The translations under genes were made by a program, and so were the position numbers. From Henricia sp. BOLD:AAB3569 (lineage: Eukaryota; Echinodermata; Asteroidea; Spinulosida; Echinasteridae), in contig JBBELK010000096.1 of assembly GCA_037783545.1 (NCBI GenBank), forward strand, positions 1,736,001 to 1,800,000: a DNA stretch of 64,000 nucleotides, read 5' to 3'. Under the pieces are notes generated by a model. That model had not been told where the DNA came from, did not search any database, and was given only the letters and a program-made list of their open reading frames with translations. This document shows, piece by piece, positions 36,458-49,307 of this stretch; the first letter of the stretch is position 1, and each line of letters starts with the position of its first letter.

Positions 36458-37324
36458 TCAGAGTTTAGGGAAAACTGGGTTGGGGCTTCCTGACTGCTCC
36501 CGCAAACCGTGGCTGTCTGTACACTCCTCTTTGGTGTACTCCTGACTCGTGCGCATGCTCAGTCCTTCGGACTGTCGTTGACACGGCCCAGTTTGGGACG
36601 GGAATTTGGTCAAAGTGTGGTCCAAACGTCGGAAAATTTGGAGGTCGAAAATTTTTTCGACGAACTTCAAATTTTGCATGCTCCAAACACTCTATATTGC
36701 GCACTTGTCCTAAAAAATGTACAGACTTTCGCCGGGAAAAGGCAGAGAAATTTCAGAGTTTAGGGAAAACTGGGTTGGGGCTTCCTGACTGCTCCTGCAA
36801 ACCGTGGCTGTCTGTACACTCCTCTTTGGTGTACTCCTGATTCGTGCGCATGCTCAGTCCTTCGGACTGTCGTTGACACGGCTCAGTTTGGGACGGGAAT
36901 TTGGTCAAAGTGTGGTCCAAACGTCGGCAAATTTGGAGGTCGAACAATTTGGTCAAAGTGTGGTCAAAACGTCGGCAATTTTGGAGGTCGAAAAATTTTC
37001 CGACTTTCGCCGGGAAATGGCAGAGAAATTTCAGAGTTTAGGGAAAACTGGGTTGGGCTTCCTGACTGCTCCCGCAAACCGTGGCTGTCTGTACACTCCT
37101 CTTTGGTGTACTCCTGATTCGTGCGCATTCTCAGTCCTTCGGACTGTCGTTGACACGGCCCAGTTTGGGACGGGAATTTGGTCAAAGTGTGGTCCAAACG
37201 TCGGCAAATTTGGAGGTCGAAAAATTTTTCGACGAACTTTAAATTTTGCATGCTCTAAACACTCTATATTGCGCACTTGTCCTAAAAAAATTACAGACTT
37301 TCGCCAGGAAATGGCAGAGAAATT
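36458..37324 (+). repeat. 867-bp three-monomer unit, copy 1
   Basis: One full monomer with gtcggaaaattt and a gtacag/aaaagg end; one rearranged monomer; one 294-bp-type monomer with ggttgggcttcc (one G lost) and attcgtgcgcattctc. In the rearranged monomer ggtcaaagtgtggtc is duplicated with a 48-bp offset (36903 and 36951), and the sequence then jumps from ttttccgac straight to tttcgccggg. Confidence 0.85.
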
Positions 37325-38191
37325 TCAGAGTTTAGGGAAAACTGGGTTGGGGCTTCCTGACTGCTCCCGCAAACCGTGGCTGTCTGTACACTCCTCTTTG
37401 GTGTACTCCTGACTCGTGCGCATGCTCAGTCCTTCGGACTGTCGTTGACACGGCCCAGTATGGGACGGGAATTTGGTCAAAGTGTGGTCCAAACGTCTGA
37501 AAATTTGGAGGTCGAAAATTTTTTCGACGAACTTCAAATTTTGCATGCTCCAAACACTCTATATTGCGCACTTGTCCTAAAAAATGTACAGACTTTCGCC
37601 GGGAAAAGGCAGAGAAATTTCAGAGTTTAGGGAAAACTGGGTTGGGGCTTCCTGACTGCTCCTGCAAACCGTGGCTGTCTGTACACTCCTCTTTGGTGTA
37701 CTCCTGATTCGTGCGCATGCTCAGTCCTTCGGACTGTCGTTGACACGGCTCAGTTTGGGACGGGAATTTGGTCAAAGTGTGGTCCAAACGTCGGCAAATT
37801 TGGAGGTCGAAAAATTTGGTCAAAGTGTGGTCAAAACGTCGGCAATTTTGGAGGTCGAAAAATTTTCCGACTTTCGCCGGGAAATGGCAGAGAAATTTCA
37901 GAGTTTAGGGAAAACTGGGTTGGGCTTCCTGACTGCTCCCGCAAACCGTGGCTGTCTGTACACTCCTCTTTGGTGTACTCCTGATTCGTGCGCATTCTCA
38001 GTCCTTCGGACTGTCGTTGACACGGCCCAGTTTGGGACGGGAATTTGGTCAAAGTGTGGTCCAAACGTCGGCAAATTTGGAGGTCGAAAAATTTTTCGAC
38101 GAACTTCAAATTTTGCATGCTCTAAACACTCTATATTGCGCACTTGTCCTAAAAAATTGACAGACTTTCGCCTGGAAATGGCAGAGAAAAT
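37325..38191 (+). repeat. 867-bp three-monomer unit, copy 2
   Basis: Tandem copy of 36458-37324 with the same 48-bp internal duplication, the same ttttccgac-to-tttcgccggg jump and the same one-G deletion. Small differences include cagtatggg and gtctgaaaat. Confidence 0.85.
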
Positions 38192-39127
38192 TCAGAGTTT
38201 AGGGAAAACTGGGTTGGGGCTTCCTGACTGCTCCCGCAAACCGTGGCTGTCTGTACACTCCTCTTTGGTATACTCCTGACTCGTGCGCATGCTCAGTCCT
38301 TCGGACTGTCGTTGACACGGCCCAGTTTGGAACGGGAATTTGGTCAAAGTGTGGTCCAAACGTCGGCAAATTTGGAGGTCGAAAAATTTTCCGACGAACT
38401 TCAAATTTTGCATGCTCCAAACACTCTATATTGCGCACTTGTCCTAAAAAATTGACAGACTTTCGCCGGGAAATGGCCGAGAAATTTCAGAGTTTAGGGA
38501 AAACTGGGTTGGGGCTTCCTGACTGCTCCCGCAAACCGTGGCTGTCTGTACACTCCTCTTTGGTGTACTCCTGGTTCGTGCGCATGCTCAGTCCTTCGGA
38601 CTGTCGTTGACACGGCCCAGTTTGGGACGGGAATTTGGTCAAAGTGTGGTCCAAACGTCGGCAAATTTGGAGGTCGAACAATTTTCCGACGAACTTCAAA
38701 TTTTGCATGCTCCAAACACTCTATATTGCGCACTTGTCCTAAAAAATTGACAGACTTTCGCCGGGAAATGGCAGAGAAATTTCAGAGTTTAGGGAAAACT
38801 GGGTTGGGGCTTCCTGACTGCTCCCGCAAACCGTGGCTGTCTGTACACTCCTCTTTGGTGTACTCCTGACTCGTGCGCATGCTCAGTCCTTCGGACTGTC
38901 GTTGACACGGCCTAGTTTGGGACGGGAATTTGGTCAAAGTGTGGTCCAAACGTCGGCAAATTTGGAGGTCGAACAATTTTCCGACGAACTTCAAATTTTG
39001 CATGCTCCAAACACTCTATATTGCGCACTTGTCCTAAAAAATTGACAGACTTTCGCCGGGAAATGGCAGAGAAATTTCAGAGTTTAGGGAAAACTGGGTT
39101 GGGGCTTCCTGACTGCTCCCGCAAACC

Positions 39128-42100
39128 GTGGCTGTCTGTACACTCCTCTTTGGTGTACTCCTGACTCGTGCGCATGCTCAGTCCTTCGGACTGTCGTTGA
39201 CACGGCCCAGTTTGGGACGGGAATTTGGTCAAAGTGTGATCCAAACGTCGACAAATTTGGAGGTCGACAAATTTTCCGACGAACTTCAAATTTTGCATGC
39301 TCCAAACACTCTATATTGCGCACTTGTCCTAAAAAATTGACAGACTTTCGCCGGGAAATGGCACAGAAATTTCAGAGTTTAGGGAAAACTGGGTTGGGGC
39401 TTCCTGACTGCTCCCGAAAACCGTGGCTGTCTGTACTCTCCTCTTTTGTGTACTCCTGACTCGTGCGCATGCTTAGTCCTTCGGACTGTCGTTGACACGG
39501 CCCAGTTTGGGACGGGAATTTGGTCAAAGTGTGGTCCAAACGTCGGCAAATTTGGAGGTCGAAAAATTTTCCGACGAACTTCAAATTTTGCATGCTCCAA
39601 ACACTCTATATTGCGCACTTGTCCTAAAAAATTGACAGACTTTCGCCGGGAAATGGCAGAGAAATTTCAGAGTTTAGGGAAAACTGGGTTGGGCTTCCTG
39701 ACTGCTCCCGCAAACCGTGGCTGTCTGTACACTCCTCTTTGGTGTACTCCTGATTCGTGCGCATTCTCAGTCCTTCGGACTGTCGTTGACACGGCCTAGT
39801 TTGGGACGGGAATTTGGTCAAAGTGTGGTCCAAACGTCGGCAAATTTGGAGGTCGAACAATTTTCCGACGAACTTCAAATTTTGCATGCTCCAAACACTC
39901 TATATTGCGCACTTGTCCTAAAAAATTGACAGACTTTCGCCAGGAAATGGCAGAGAAATTTCAGAGTTTATGGAAAACTGGGTTGGGGCTTCTTGACTGC
40001 TCCCGCAAACCGTGGCTGTCTGTACACTCCTCTTTGGTGTACTCCTGACTCGTGCGCATGCTCAGTCCTTCGGACTGTCGTTGACACGGCCCAGTTTGGG
40101 ACGGGAATTTGGTCAAAGTGTGATCCAAACGTCGACAAATTTGGAGGTCGAAAAATTTTCCGACGAACTTCAAATTTTGCATGCTCCAAACACTCTATAT
40201 TGCGCACTTGTCCTAAAAAATTGACAGACTTTCGCCGGGAAATGGCACAGAAATTTCAGAGTTTAGGGAAAACTGGGTTGGGGCTTCCTGACTGCTCCCG
40301 CAAACCGTGGCTGTCTGTACTCTCCTCTTTTGTGTACTCCTGACTCGTGCGCATGCTTAGTCCTTCGGACTGTCGTTGACACGGCCCAGTTTGGGACGGG
40401 AATTTGGTCAAAGTGTGGTCCAAACGTCGGCAAATTTGGAAGTCGAAAAATTTTCCGACGAACTTCAAATTTTGCATGCTCCAAACACTCTATATTGCGC
40501 ACTTGTCCTAAAAAATTGACAGACTTTCGCCGGGAAATGGCAGAGAAATTTCAGAGTTTAGGGAAAACTGGGTTGGGCTTCCTGACTGCTCCCGCAAACC
40601 GTGGCTGTCTGTACACTCCTCTTTGGTGTACGCCTGATTCGTGCGCATTCTCAGTCCTTCGGACTGTCGTTGACACGGCCCAGTTTGGGACGGGAATTTG
40701 GTCAAAGTGTGGTCCAAACGTCGGCAAATTTGGAGGTCGAACAATTTTCTGACGAACTTCAAATTTTGCATGCTCCAAACACTCTATATTGCGCACTTGT
40801 CCTAAAAAATTGACAGACTTTCGCCGGGAAATGGCAGAGAAATTTCAGAGTTTAGGGAAAACTGGGTTGGGGCTTCCTGACTGCTCCCGCAAACCGTGGC
40901 TGTCTGTACACTCCTCTTTGGTGTACTCCTGACTCGTGCGCATGCTCAGTCCTTCGGACTGTCGTTGACACGGCCCAGTTTGGGACGGGAATTTGGTCAA
41001 AGTGTGATCCAAACGTCGACAAATTTGGAGGTCGAAACATTTTCCGACGAACTTCAAATTTTGCATGCTCCAAACACTGTATATTGCGCACTTGTCCTAA
41101 AAAATTGACAGACTTTCGCCGGGAAATGGCACAGAAATTTCAGAGTTTAGGGAAAACTGGGTTGGGACTTCCTGACTGCTCCCGCAAACCGTGGCTGTCT
41201 GTACTCTCCTCTTTTGTGTACTCCTGACTCGTGCGCATGCTTAGTCCTTCGGACTGTCGTTGACACGGCCCAGTTTGGGACGGGAATTTGGTCAAAGTGT
41301 GGTCCAAACGTCGGCAAATTTGGAGGTCGAAAAATTTTCCGACGAACTTCAAATTGTGCATGCTCCAAACACTCTATATTGCGCACTTGTCCTAAAAAAT
41401 TGACAGACTTTCGCCGGGAAATGGCAGAGAAATTTCAGAGTTTAGGGAAAACTGGGTTGGGGCTTCCTGACTGCTCCCGCAAACCGTGGCTGTCTGTACA
41501 CTCCTCTTTGGTGTACTCCTGACTCGTGCGCATGCTCAGTCCTTCGGACTGTCGTTGACACGGCCCAGTTTGGGACGGGAATTTGGTCAAAGTGTGATCC
41601 AAACGTCGACAAATTTGGAGGTCGAAACATTTTCCGACGAACTTCAAATTTTGCATGCTCCAAACACTGTATATTGCGCACTTGTCCTAAAAAATTGACA
41701 GACTTTCGCCGGGAAATGGCACAGAAATTTCAGAGTTTAGGGAAAACTGGGTTGGGACTTCCTGACTGCTCCCGCAAACCGTGGCTGTCTGTACTCTCCT
41801 CTTTTGTGTACTCCTGACTCGTGCGCATGCTTAGTCCTTCGGACTGTCGTTGACACGGCCCAGTTTGGGACGGGAATTTGGTCAAAGTGTGGTCCAAACG
41901 TCGGCAAATTTGGAGGTCGAACAATTTTCCGACGAACTTCAAATTGTGCATGCTCCAAACACTCTATATTGCGCACTTGTCCTAAAAAATTGACAGACTT
42001 TCGCCGGGAAATGGCAGAGAAATTTCAGAGTTTAGGGAAAACTGGGTTGGGCTTCCTGACTGCTCCCGCAAACCGTGGCTGTCTGTACACTCCTCTTTGG

Positions 42101-42369
42101 TGTACTCCTGATTCGTGCGCATTCTCAGTCCTTCGAACTGTCGTTGACACGGCCCAGTTTGGGACGGGAATTTGGTCAAAGTGTGGTCCAAACGTCGGCA
42201 AATTTGGAGGTCGAAAAATTTTCCGAAGAACTTCAAATTTTGCATGCTCTAAACACTCTATATTGCGCACTTGTCCTAAAAAATTGACAGACTTCCGCCA
42301 GGAAATGGCAGAGAAATTTCAGAGTTTAGGGAAAACTGGGTTGGGGCTTCCTGACTGCTCCCGCAAACC
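39128..42369 (+). repeat. 884-bp J-K-L higher-order unit, tandem block
   Basis: Three monomer types alternate: J with gtgatccaaacgtcgac, K with gtactctcctcttttgtg and gcttagtcc, L with ggttgggcttcc and attcgtgcgcattctc. J starts at 39128, 40012, 40896 and 41486; the first two steps are 884 bp and the last is 590 bp because one L is missing. The same J-K-L order returns at 44432-46199. Confidence 0.82.
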
Positions 42370-42664
42370 GTGGCTGTCTGTACACTCCTCTTTGGTATAC
42401 TCCTGACTCGTGCGCATGCTCAGTCCTTCGGACTGTCGTTGACACGGCCCAGTTTGGGACGGGAATTTGGTCAAAGTGTGGTCCAAACGTCGGCAAATTT
42501 GGAGGTCGAAAAATTTTCCGAAGAACTTCAAATTTTGCTTGCTCTAAACACTCTATATTGCGCACTTGTCCTAAAAAATTGACAGACTTCCGCCAGGAAA
42601 TGGCAGAGAAATTTCAGAGTTTAGGGAAAACTGGGTTGGGGCTTCCTGACTGCTCCCGCAAACC

Positions 42665-43842
42665 GTGGCTGTCTGTACACTCCTCTTTGGTATACTCCTG
42701 ACTCGTGCGCATGCTCAGTCCTTCGGACTGTCGTTGACACGGCCCAGTTTGGGACGGGAATTTGGTCAAAGTGTGGTCCAAACGTCGGCAAATTTGGAGG
42801 TCGAAAAATTTTCCGACGAACTTCAAATTTTGCATGCTCCAAACACTCTATATTGCGCACTTGTCCTAAACAATTGAGAGACTTTCGCCGGGAAATGGCC
42901 GAGAAATTTCAGAGTTTAGGGAAAACTGGGTTGGAGCTTCCTGACTGCTCCCGCAAACCGTGGCTGTCTGTACACTCCTCTTTGGTGTACTCCTGACTCG
43001 TGCGCATGCTCAGTCCTTCGGACTGTCGTTGACACGGCCCAGTTTGGGACGGGAATTTGGTCAAAGTGTGGTCCAAACGTCGGCAAATTTGGAGTTCGAA
43101 AAATTTTCCGACGAACTTCAAATTTTGCATGCTTCAAACACTCTATATTGCGCACTTGTCCTAAAACATTGACAGACTTTCGCCGGTAAATGGCAGAGAA
43201 ATTTCAGAGTTTAGGGAAAACTGGGTTGGGCTTCCTGACTGCTCCCGCAAACCGTGGCTGTCTGTACACTCCTCTTTGGTGTACTCCTGACTCGTGCGCA
43301 TGCTCAGTCCTTCGGACTGTCGTTGACACGGCCCAGTTTGGGACGGGAATTTGGTCAAAGTGTGATCCAAACGTCGACAAATTTGGAGGTCGAAAAATTT
43401 TCCGACGAACTTCAAATTGTGCATGCTCCAAACACTCTATATTGCGCACTTGTCCTAAAAAATTGACAGACTTTCGCCGGGAAATGGCAGAGAAATTTCA
43501 GAGTTTAGGGAAAACTGGGTTGGGCTTCCTGACTGCTCCCGCAAACCGTGGCTGTCTGTACACTCCTCTTTGGTGTACTCCTGATTCGTGCGCATTCTCA
43601 GTCCTTCGGACTTTCGTTGACACGGCCCAGTTTGGGACGGGAATTTTGTCAAAGTGTGGTCCAAACGTCGGCAAATTTGGAGGTCGAAAAATTTTCCGAA
43701 GAACTTCAAATTTTGCATGCTCTAAACACTCTATATTGCGCACTTGTCCTAAAAAATTGACAGACTTCCGCCAGGAAATGGCAGAGAAATTTCAGAGTTT
43801 AGGGAAAACTGGGTTGGGGGTTCCTGACTGCTCCCGCAAACC
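42665..43842 (+). repeat. 1178-bp four-monomer unit, copy 1 (M-N-J-L)
   Basis: M has ggtatactcc; N has ggttggagcttcc, gagttcgaaaa and gcttcaaac, with a ctaaaacattg end and ccggtaaatgg; J and L are as in the 884-bp unit. Equivalent points in the next copy lie 1178 bp downstream. Confidence 0.78.
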
Positions 43843-45020
43843 GTGGCTGTCTGTACACTCCTCTTTGGTATACTCCTGACTCGTGCGCATGCTCAGTCCT
43901 TCGGACTGTCGTTGACACGGCCCAGTTTGGGACGGGAATTTGGTCAAAGTGTGGTCCAAACGTCGGCAAATTTGGAGGTCGAAAAATTTTCCGACGAACT
44001 TCAAATTTTGCATGCTCCAAACACTCTATATTGCGCACTTGTCCTAAAAAATTGAGAGACTTTCGCCGGGAAATGGCTGAGAAATTTCAGAGTTTAGGGA
44101 AAACTGGGTTGGAGCTTCCTGACTGCTCCCGCAAACCGTGGCTGTCTGTACACTCCTCTTTGGTGTACTCCTGACTCGTGCGCATGCTCAGTCCTTCGGA
44201 CTGTCGTTGACACGGCCCAGTTTGGGACGGGAATTTGGTCAAAGTGTGGTCCAAACGTCGGCAAATTTGGAGTTCGAAAAATTTTCCGACGAACTTCAAA
44301 TTTTGCATGCTTCAAACACTCTATATTGCGCACTTGTCCTAAAACATTGACAGACTTTCGCCGGTAAATGGCAGAGAAATTTCAGAGTTTAGGGAAAACT
44401 GGGTTGGGCTTCCTGACTGCTCCCGCAAACCGTGGCTGTCTGTACACTCCTCTTTGGTGTACTCCTGACTCGTGCGCATGCTCAGTCCTTCGGACTGTCG
44501 TTGACACGGCCCAGTTTGGGACGGGAATTTGGTCAAAGTGTGATCCAAACGTCGACAAATTTGGAGGTCGAAAAATTTTCAGACGAACTTCAAATTTTGC
44601 ATGCTCCAAACACTCTATATTGCGCACTTGTCCTAAAAAATTGACAGACTTTCGCCGGGAAATGGCACAGAAATTTCAGAGTTTAGGGAAAACTGGGTTG
44701 GGGCTTCCTGACTGCTCCCGCAAACCGTGGCTGTCTGTACTCTCCTCTTTTGTGTACTCCTGACTCGTGCGCATGCTTAGTCCTTCGGACTGTCGTTGAC
44801 ACGGCCCAGTTTGGGACGGGAATTTGGTCAAAGTGTGGTCCAAACGTCGGCAAATTTGGAGGTCGAAAAATTTTCCGACGAACTTCAAATTTTGCATGCT
44901 CCAAACACTCTATATTGCGCACTTGTCCTAAAAAATTGACAGACTTTCGCCGGGAAATGGCAGAGAAATTTCAGAGTTTAGGGAAAACTGGGTTGGGCTT
45001 CCTGACTGCTCCCGCAAACC
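43843..45020 (+). repeat. 1178-bp four-monomer unit, copy 2 (M-N-J-K)
   Basis: Repeats the rare N variants ggttggagcttcc, gagttcg and ccggtaaatgg, then J. The fourth monomer is K rather than L, so the copy switches into the J-K-L order. Confidence 0.75.
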
Positions 45021-46199
45021 GTGGCTGTCTGTACACTCCTCTTTGGTGTACTCCTGATTCGTGCGCATTCTCAGTCCTTCGGACTGTCGTTGACACGGCC
45101 CAGTTTGGGACGGGAATTTGGTCAAAGTGTGGTCCAAACGTCGGCAAATTTGGAGGTCGAACAATTTTCTGACGAACTTCAAATTTTGCATGCTCCAAAC
45201 ACTCTATATTGCGCACTTGTCCTAAAAAATTGACAGACTTTCGCCGGGAAATGGCAGAGAAATTTCAGAGTTTAGGGAAAACTGGGTTGGGGCTTCCTGA
45301 CTGCTCCCGCAAACCGTGGCTGTCTGTACACTCCTCTTTGGTGTACTCCTGACTCGTGCGCATGCTCAGTCCTTCGGACTGTCGTTGACACGGCCCAGTT
45401 TGGGACGGGAATTTGGTCAAAGTGTGATCCAAACGTCGACAAATTTGGAGGTCGAAACATTTTCCGACGAACTTCAAATTTTGCATGCTCCAAACACTCT
45501 ATATTGCGCACTTGTCCTAAAAAATTGACAGACTTTCGCCGGGAAATGGCACAGAAATTTCAGAGTTTAGGGAAAACTGGGTTGGGACTTCCTGACTGCT
45601 CCCGCAAACCGTGGCTGTCTGTACTCTCCTCTTTTGTGTACTCCTGACTCGTGCGCATGCTTAGTCCTTCGGACTGTCGTTGACACGGCCCAGTTTGGGA
45701 CGGGAATTTGGTCAAAGTGTGGTCCAAACGTCGGCAAATTTGGAGGTCGAAAAATTTTCCGACGAACTTCAAATTGTGCATGCTCCAAACACTCTATATT
45801 GCGCACTTGTCCTAAAAAATTGACAGACTTTCGCCGGGAAATGGCAGAGAAATTTCAGAGTTTAGGGAAAACTGGGTTGGGCTTCCTGACTGCTCCCGCA
45901 AACCGTGGCTGTCTGTACACTCCTCTTTGGTGTACTCCTGATTCGTGCGCATTCTCAGTCCTTCGGACTGTCGTTGACACGGCCCAGTTTGGGACGGGAA
46001 TTTGGTCAAAGTGTGGTCCAAACGTCGGCAAATTTGGAGGTCGAACAATTTTCCGACGAACTTCAAATTTTGCATGCTCTAAACACTCTATATTGCGCAC
46101 TTGTCCTAAACAATTGACAGACTTCCGCCAGGAAATGGCAGAGAAATTTCAGAGTTTAGGGAAAACTGGGTTGGGGCTTCCTGACTGCTCCCGCAAACC
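44432..46199 (+). repeat. J-K-L unit, two further copies
   Basis: J starts at 44432 and 45316 (884 bp apart), each followed by K and L with the same diagnostic variants as at 39128-42369. The run is followed by an M/N mosaic near 46200 that has ggtatactcc at its start and gagttcg at its end. Confidence 0.8.
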
Positions 46200-47588
46200 G
46201 TGGCTGTCTGTACACTCCTCTTTGGTATACTCCTGACTCGTGCGCATGCTCAGTCCTTCGGAGACTGTCGTTGACACGGCCCAGTTTGGGACGGGAATTT
46301 GGTCAAAGTGTGGTCCAAACGTCGGCAAATTTGGAGTTCGAAAAATTTTTCGACGAACTTCAAATTTTGCATGCTTCAAACACTCTATATTGCGCACTTG
46401 TCCTAAAACATTGACAGACTTTCGCCGGTAAATGGCAGAGAAATTTCACAGTTTAGGGAAAACTGGGTTGGGGCTTCCTGACTGCTCCCGCAAACCGTGG
46501 CTGTCTGTACACTCCTCTTTGGTGTACTCCTGACTCGTGCGCATGCTCAGCCCTTCGGACTGTCGTTGATACGGCCCAGTTTGGGACGGGAATTTGGTCA
46601 AAGTGTGGTCCAAACGTCGGCAAATTTGGAGGTCAAAAAATTTTCCGACGAACTTCAAATTTTGCATGCTCCAAACACTCTATATTGCGCACTTGTCCTA
46701 AAAAATGTACAGACTTTCGCCGGGAAATGGCAGAAAAATTTCAGAGTTTAGGGAAAACTGGGTTGGGGCTTCCTGACTGCTCCCGCAAACCGTGGCTGTC
46801 TGTACACTCCTCTTTTGTGTACTCCTGACTCGTGCGCATGCTCAGTCCTTCGGACTGTCGTTGACACGGCCCAGTTTGGGACGGGAATTTAGTCAAAGTG
46901 TGGTCCAAACGTCGGCAAATTTAGAGGTCGAACAATTTTCCGACGAACTTCAAATTTTGCATGCTCCAAACACTCTATATTGCGCACTTGTTCCAAAAAA
47001 ATTGACAGACTTTCGCCGGGAAATGGCAGAGAAATTTCAGAGTTTAGGGAAAACTGGGTTGGGGCTTCCTGACTGCTCCCGCAAACCGTGGCTGTCTGTA
47101 CACTCCTCTTTGGTGTACTCCTGACTCGTGCGCATGCTCAGTCCTTCGGACTGTCGTTGACACGGCCCAGTTTGGGACGGGAATTTGGTCAAAGTGTCGT
47201 CCAAACGTCGACAAATTTGGAGGTCGAAAAATTTTGCGACGGACTTCAAATTTTGCATGCTCCAAACACTCTATATTGCGCACTTGTCCTAAAAAATTGA
47301 CAGACTTTCGCCGGGAAATGGCAGAGAAATTTCAGAGTTTAGGGAAAACTGGGTTGGGGCTTCCTGACTGCTCCCGCAAACCGTGGCTGTCTGTACACTC
47401 CTCTTTGGTGTACTCCTGACTCGTGCGCATGCTTAGTCCTTCGGACTGTCGTTGACACGGCCCAGTTTGGGACGGGAATTTGGTCAAAGTGTGGTCCAAA
47501 CGTCGGCAAATTTGGAGGTCGAAAAATTTTCCGACGAACTTCAAATTTTGCATGCTCCAAATACTCTATATTGCGCACTTGTCCTAAA

Positions 47589-48199
47589 AAATGTACAGAC
47601 TTTCGCCGGGAAATGGCAGAGAAATTTCAGAGTTTATGGAAAACTGGGTTGGGCTTCCTGACTGCTCCCGAAAACCGTGGCTGTCTGTACACTCCTCTTT
47701 GGTGTACTCCTGATTCGTGCGCATGCTCAGTCCTTCGGACTGTCGTTGACACGGCCCAGTTTGGGACGGGAATTTGGTCAAAGTGTGGTCCAAACGTCGT
47801 CAAATTTGGAGGTCGAAAAATTTGGTCAAAGTGTGATCAAAACGTCGGCAAATTTGGAGGTCGAAAAATTTGTCGACTTTCGCCGGGAAATGGAAGAGAA
47901 ATTTCAGAGTTTAGGGAAAACTGGGTTGGGCTTCCTGACTGCTCCCGCAAACCGTGGCTGTCTGTACACTCCTCTTTGGTGTACTCCTGATTCGTGCGCA
48001 TTCTCAGTCCTTCGGACTGTCGTTGACACGGCCCAGTTTGGGTCGGGAGTTTGGTCAAAGTGTGGTCCAAACGTCGGCAAATTTGGAGGTCGAAAAATTT
48101 TCCGACGAACTTCAAATTTTGCTTGCTCTAAACACTTTATATTGCGCACTTGTCCTAAAAAATTGACAGACTTTCGCCGGGAAATGGCAGAGAAATTTC
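47589..48199 (+). repeat. Third, diverged copy of the rearranged two-monomer block
   Basis: Shows the same internal ggtcaaagtgtg duplication (near 47822) and a jump from gtcgac to tttcgccggg (near 47876), followed by a ggttgggcttcc/attcgtgcgcattctc monomer, as in the 867-bp units about 10 kb upstream. It differs at several bases, so it is older or separately diverged. Confidence 0.75.
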
Positions 48200-48492
48200 A
48201 GAGTTTAGGGAAAACTGGGTTGGGGCTTCCTGACTGCTCCCGCAAACCGTGGCTGTCTGTACACTCCTCTTTGGTATACTCCTGACTCGTGCGCATGCTC
48301 AGTCCTTCGGACTGTCGTTGACAGTGCCCAGTTTGGGACAGAAATTTGGTCAAAGTGTGGTCCAAACGTCGACAAATTTAGAGGTCGAAAAATTTTCCGA
48401 CGAACTTCAAATTTTGCATGCTCCAAACACTCTATATTGCGCACTTGTCCTAAAAAATTTACAGACTTTCGCCGGTAAATGGCAGAGAAATT

Positions 48493-49307
48493 TCAGAGTT
48501 TAGGGAAAACTGGGTTGGGGCTTCCTGACTGCTCCCGCAAACCGTGGCTATCTGTACACTCCTCTTTGGTGTACTCCTGACTCGTGCGCATGCTCAGCCC
48601 TTCGGACTGTCGTTGATACGGCCCAGTTTGGGACGGGAATTTTGTCAAAGTGTGGTCCAAACGTCGGCAAATTTGGAGGTCGAAACATTTTCCGACGAAC
48701 TTCAAATGTTGCATGCTCCAAACACTCTATATTGCGCACTTGTCCTAAAAAATTGACAGACTTTCGCCGAGAAATGGCAGAAAAAAATTCAGAGTTTAGG
48801 GAAAACTGGGTTGGGGCTTCCTGACTGCTCCCGCAAACCGTGGCTGTCTGTACACTCCTCTTTGGTGTACTCCTGACTCGTGCACATGCTCAGTCCTTCG
48901 GACTGTCGTGGACACGGCCCAGTTTGGGACGGGAATTTGGTCAAAGTGTGGTCCAAACGTCGGCAAATTTGGAGGTCGAAAAATTTGAAGTTCGTCGGAA
49001 AATTGTTCGACCTCTAAATTTGCCGACGTTTGGGTTGGGGCTTCCTGACTGCTCCCGCAAACCGTGGCTGTCTGTACACCCCTCTTTGGTGTACTCCTGA
49101 CTCGTGCGCATGCTCAGTCCTTCGGACTGTCGTTGACACGGCCCAGTTTGGGACGGGAATTTTGTCAAAGTGTGGTCCAAACGTCGGCAAATTTGGAGGT
49201 CGAAACATTTTCCGACGAACTTCAAATGTTGCATGCTCCAATCACTCTATATTGCGCACTTGTCCTAAAAAATTGACAGACTTTCGCCGGGAAATGGCAG
49301 AAAAATT
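48493..49307 (+). repeat. 815-bp unit with microinversion, copy 1
   Basis: Contains a full monomer with accgtggctatctg and cagcccttcgg, then a monomer that ends in an inverted fragment, then a monomer with gtacacccctc. Offsets to the next copy are exactly 815 bp throughout. Confidence 0.88.
48953..49033. repeat. Inverted repeat made by a satellite microinversion, copy 1
   Basis: Arms 48953-48985 and 49001-49033 are 33 bp each, differ at two positions, and enclose a 15-bp spacer. The right arm and spacer belong to a 53-bp piece of the satellite in reverse orientation, the only reversed piece noticed in the window. Confidence 0.92.

Noticed and set aside
36804-43879. Frames of about 200-229 codons crossing several monomers
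   Set aside because: They exist only where monomer lengths happen to sum to a multiple of three and are cut wherever a 295-bp monomer occurs.
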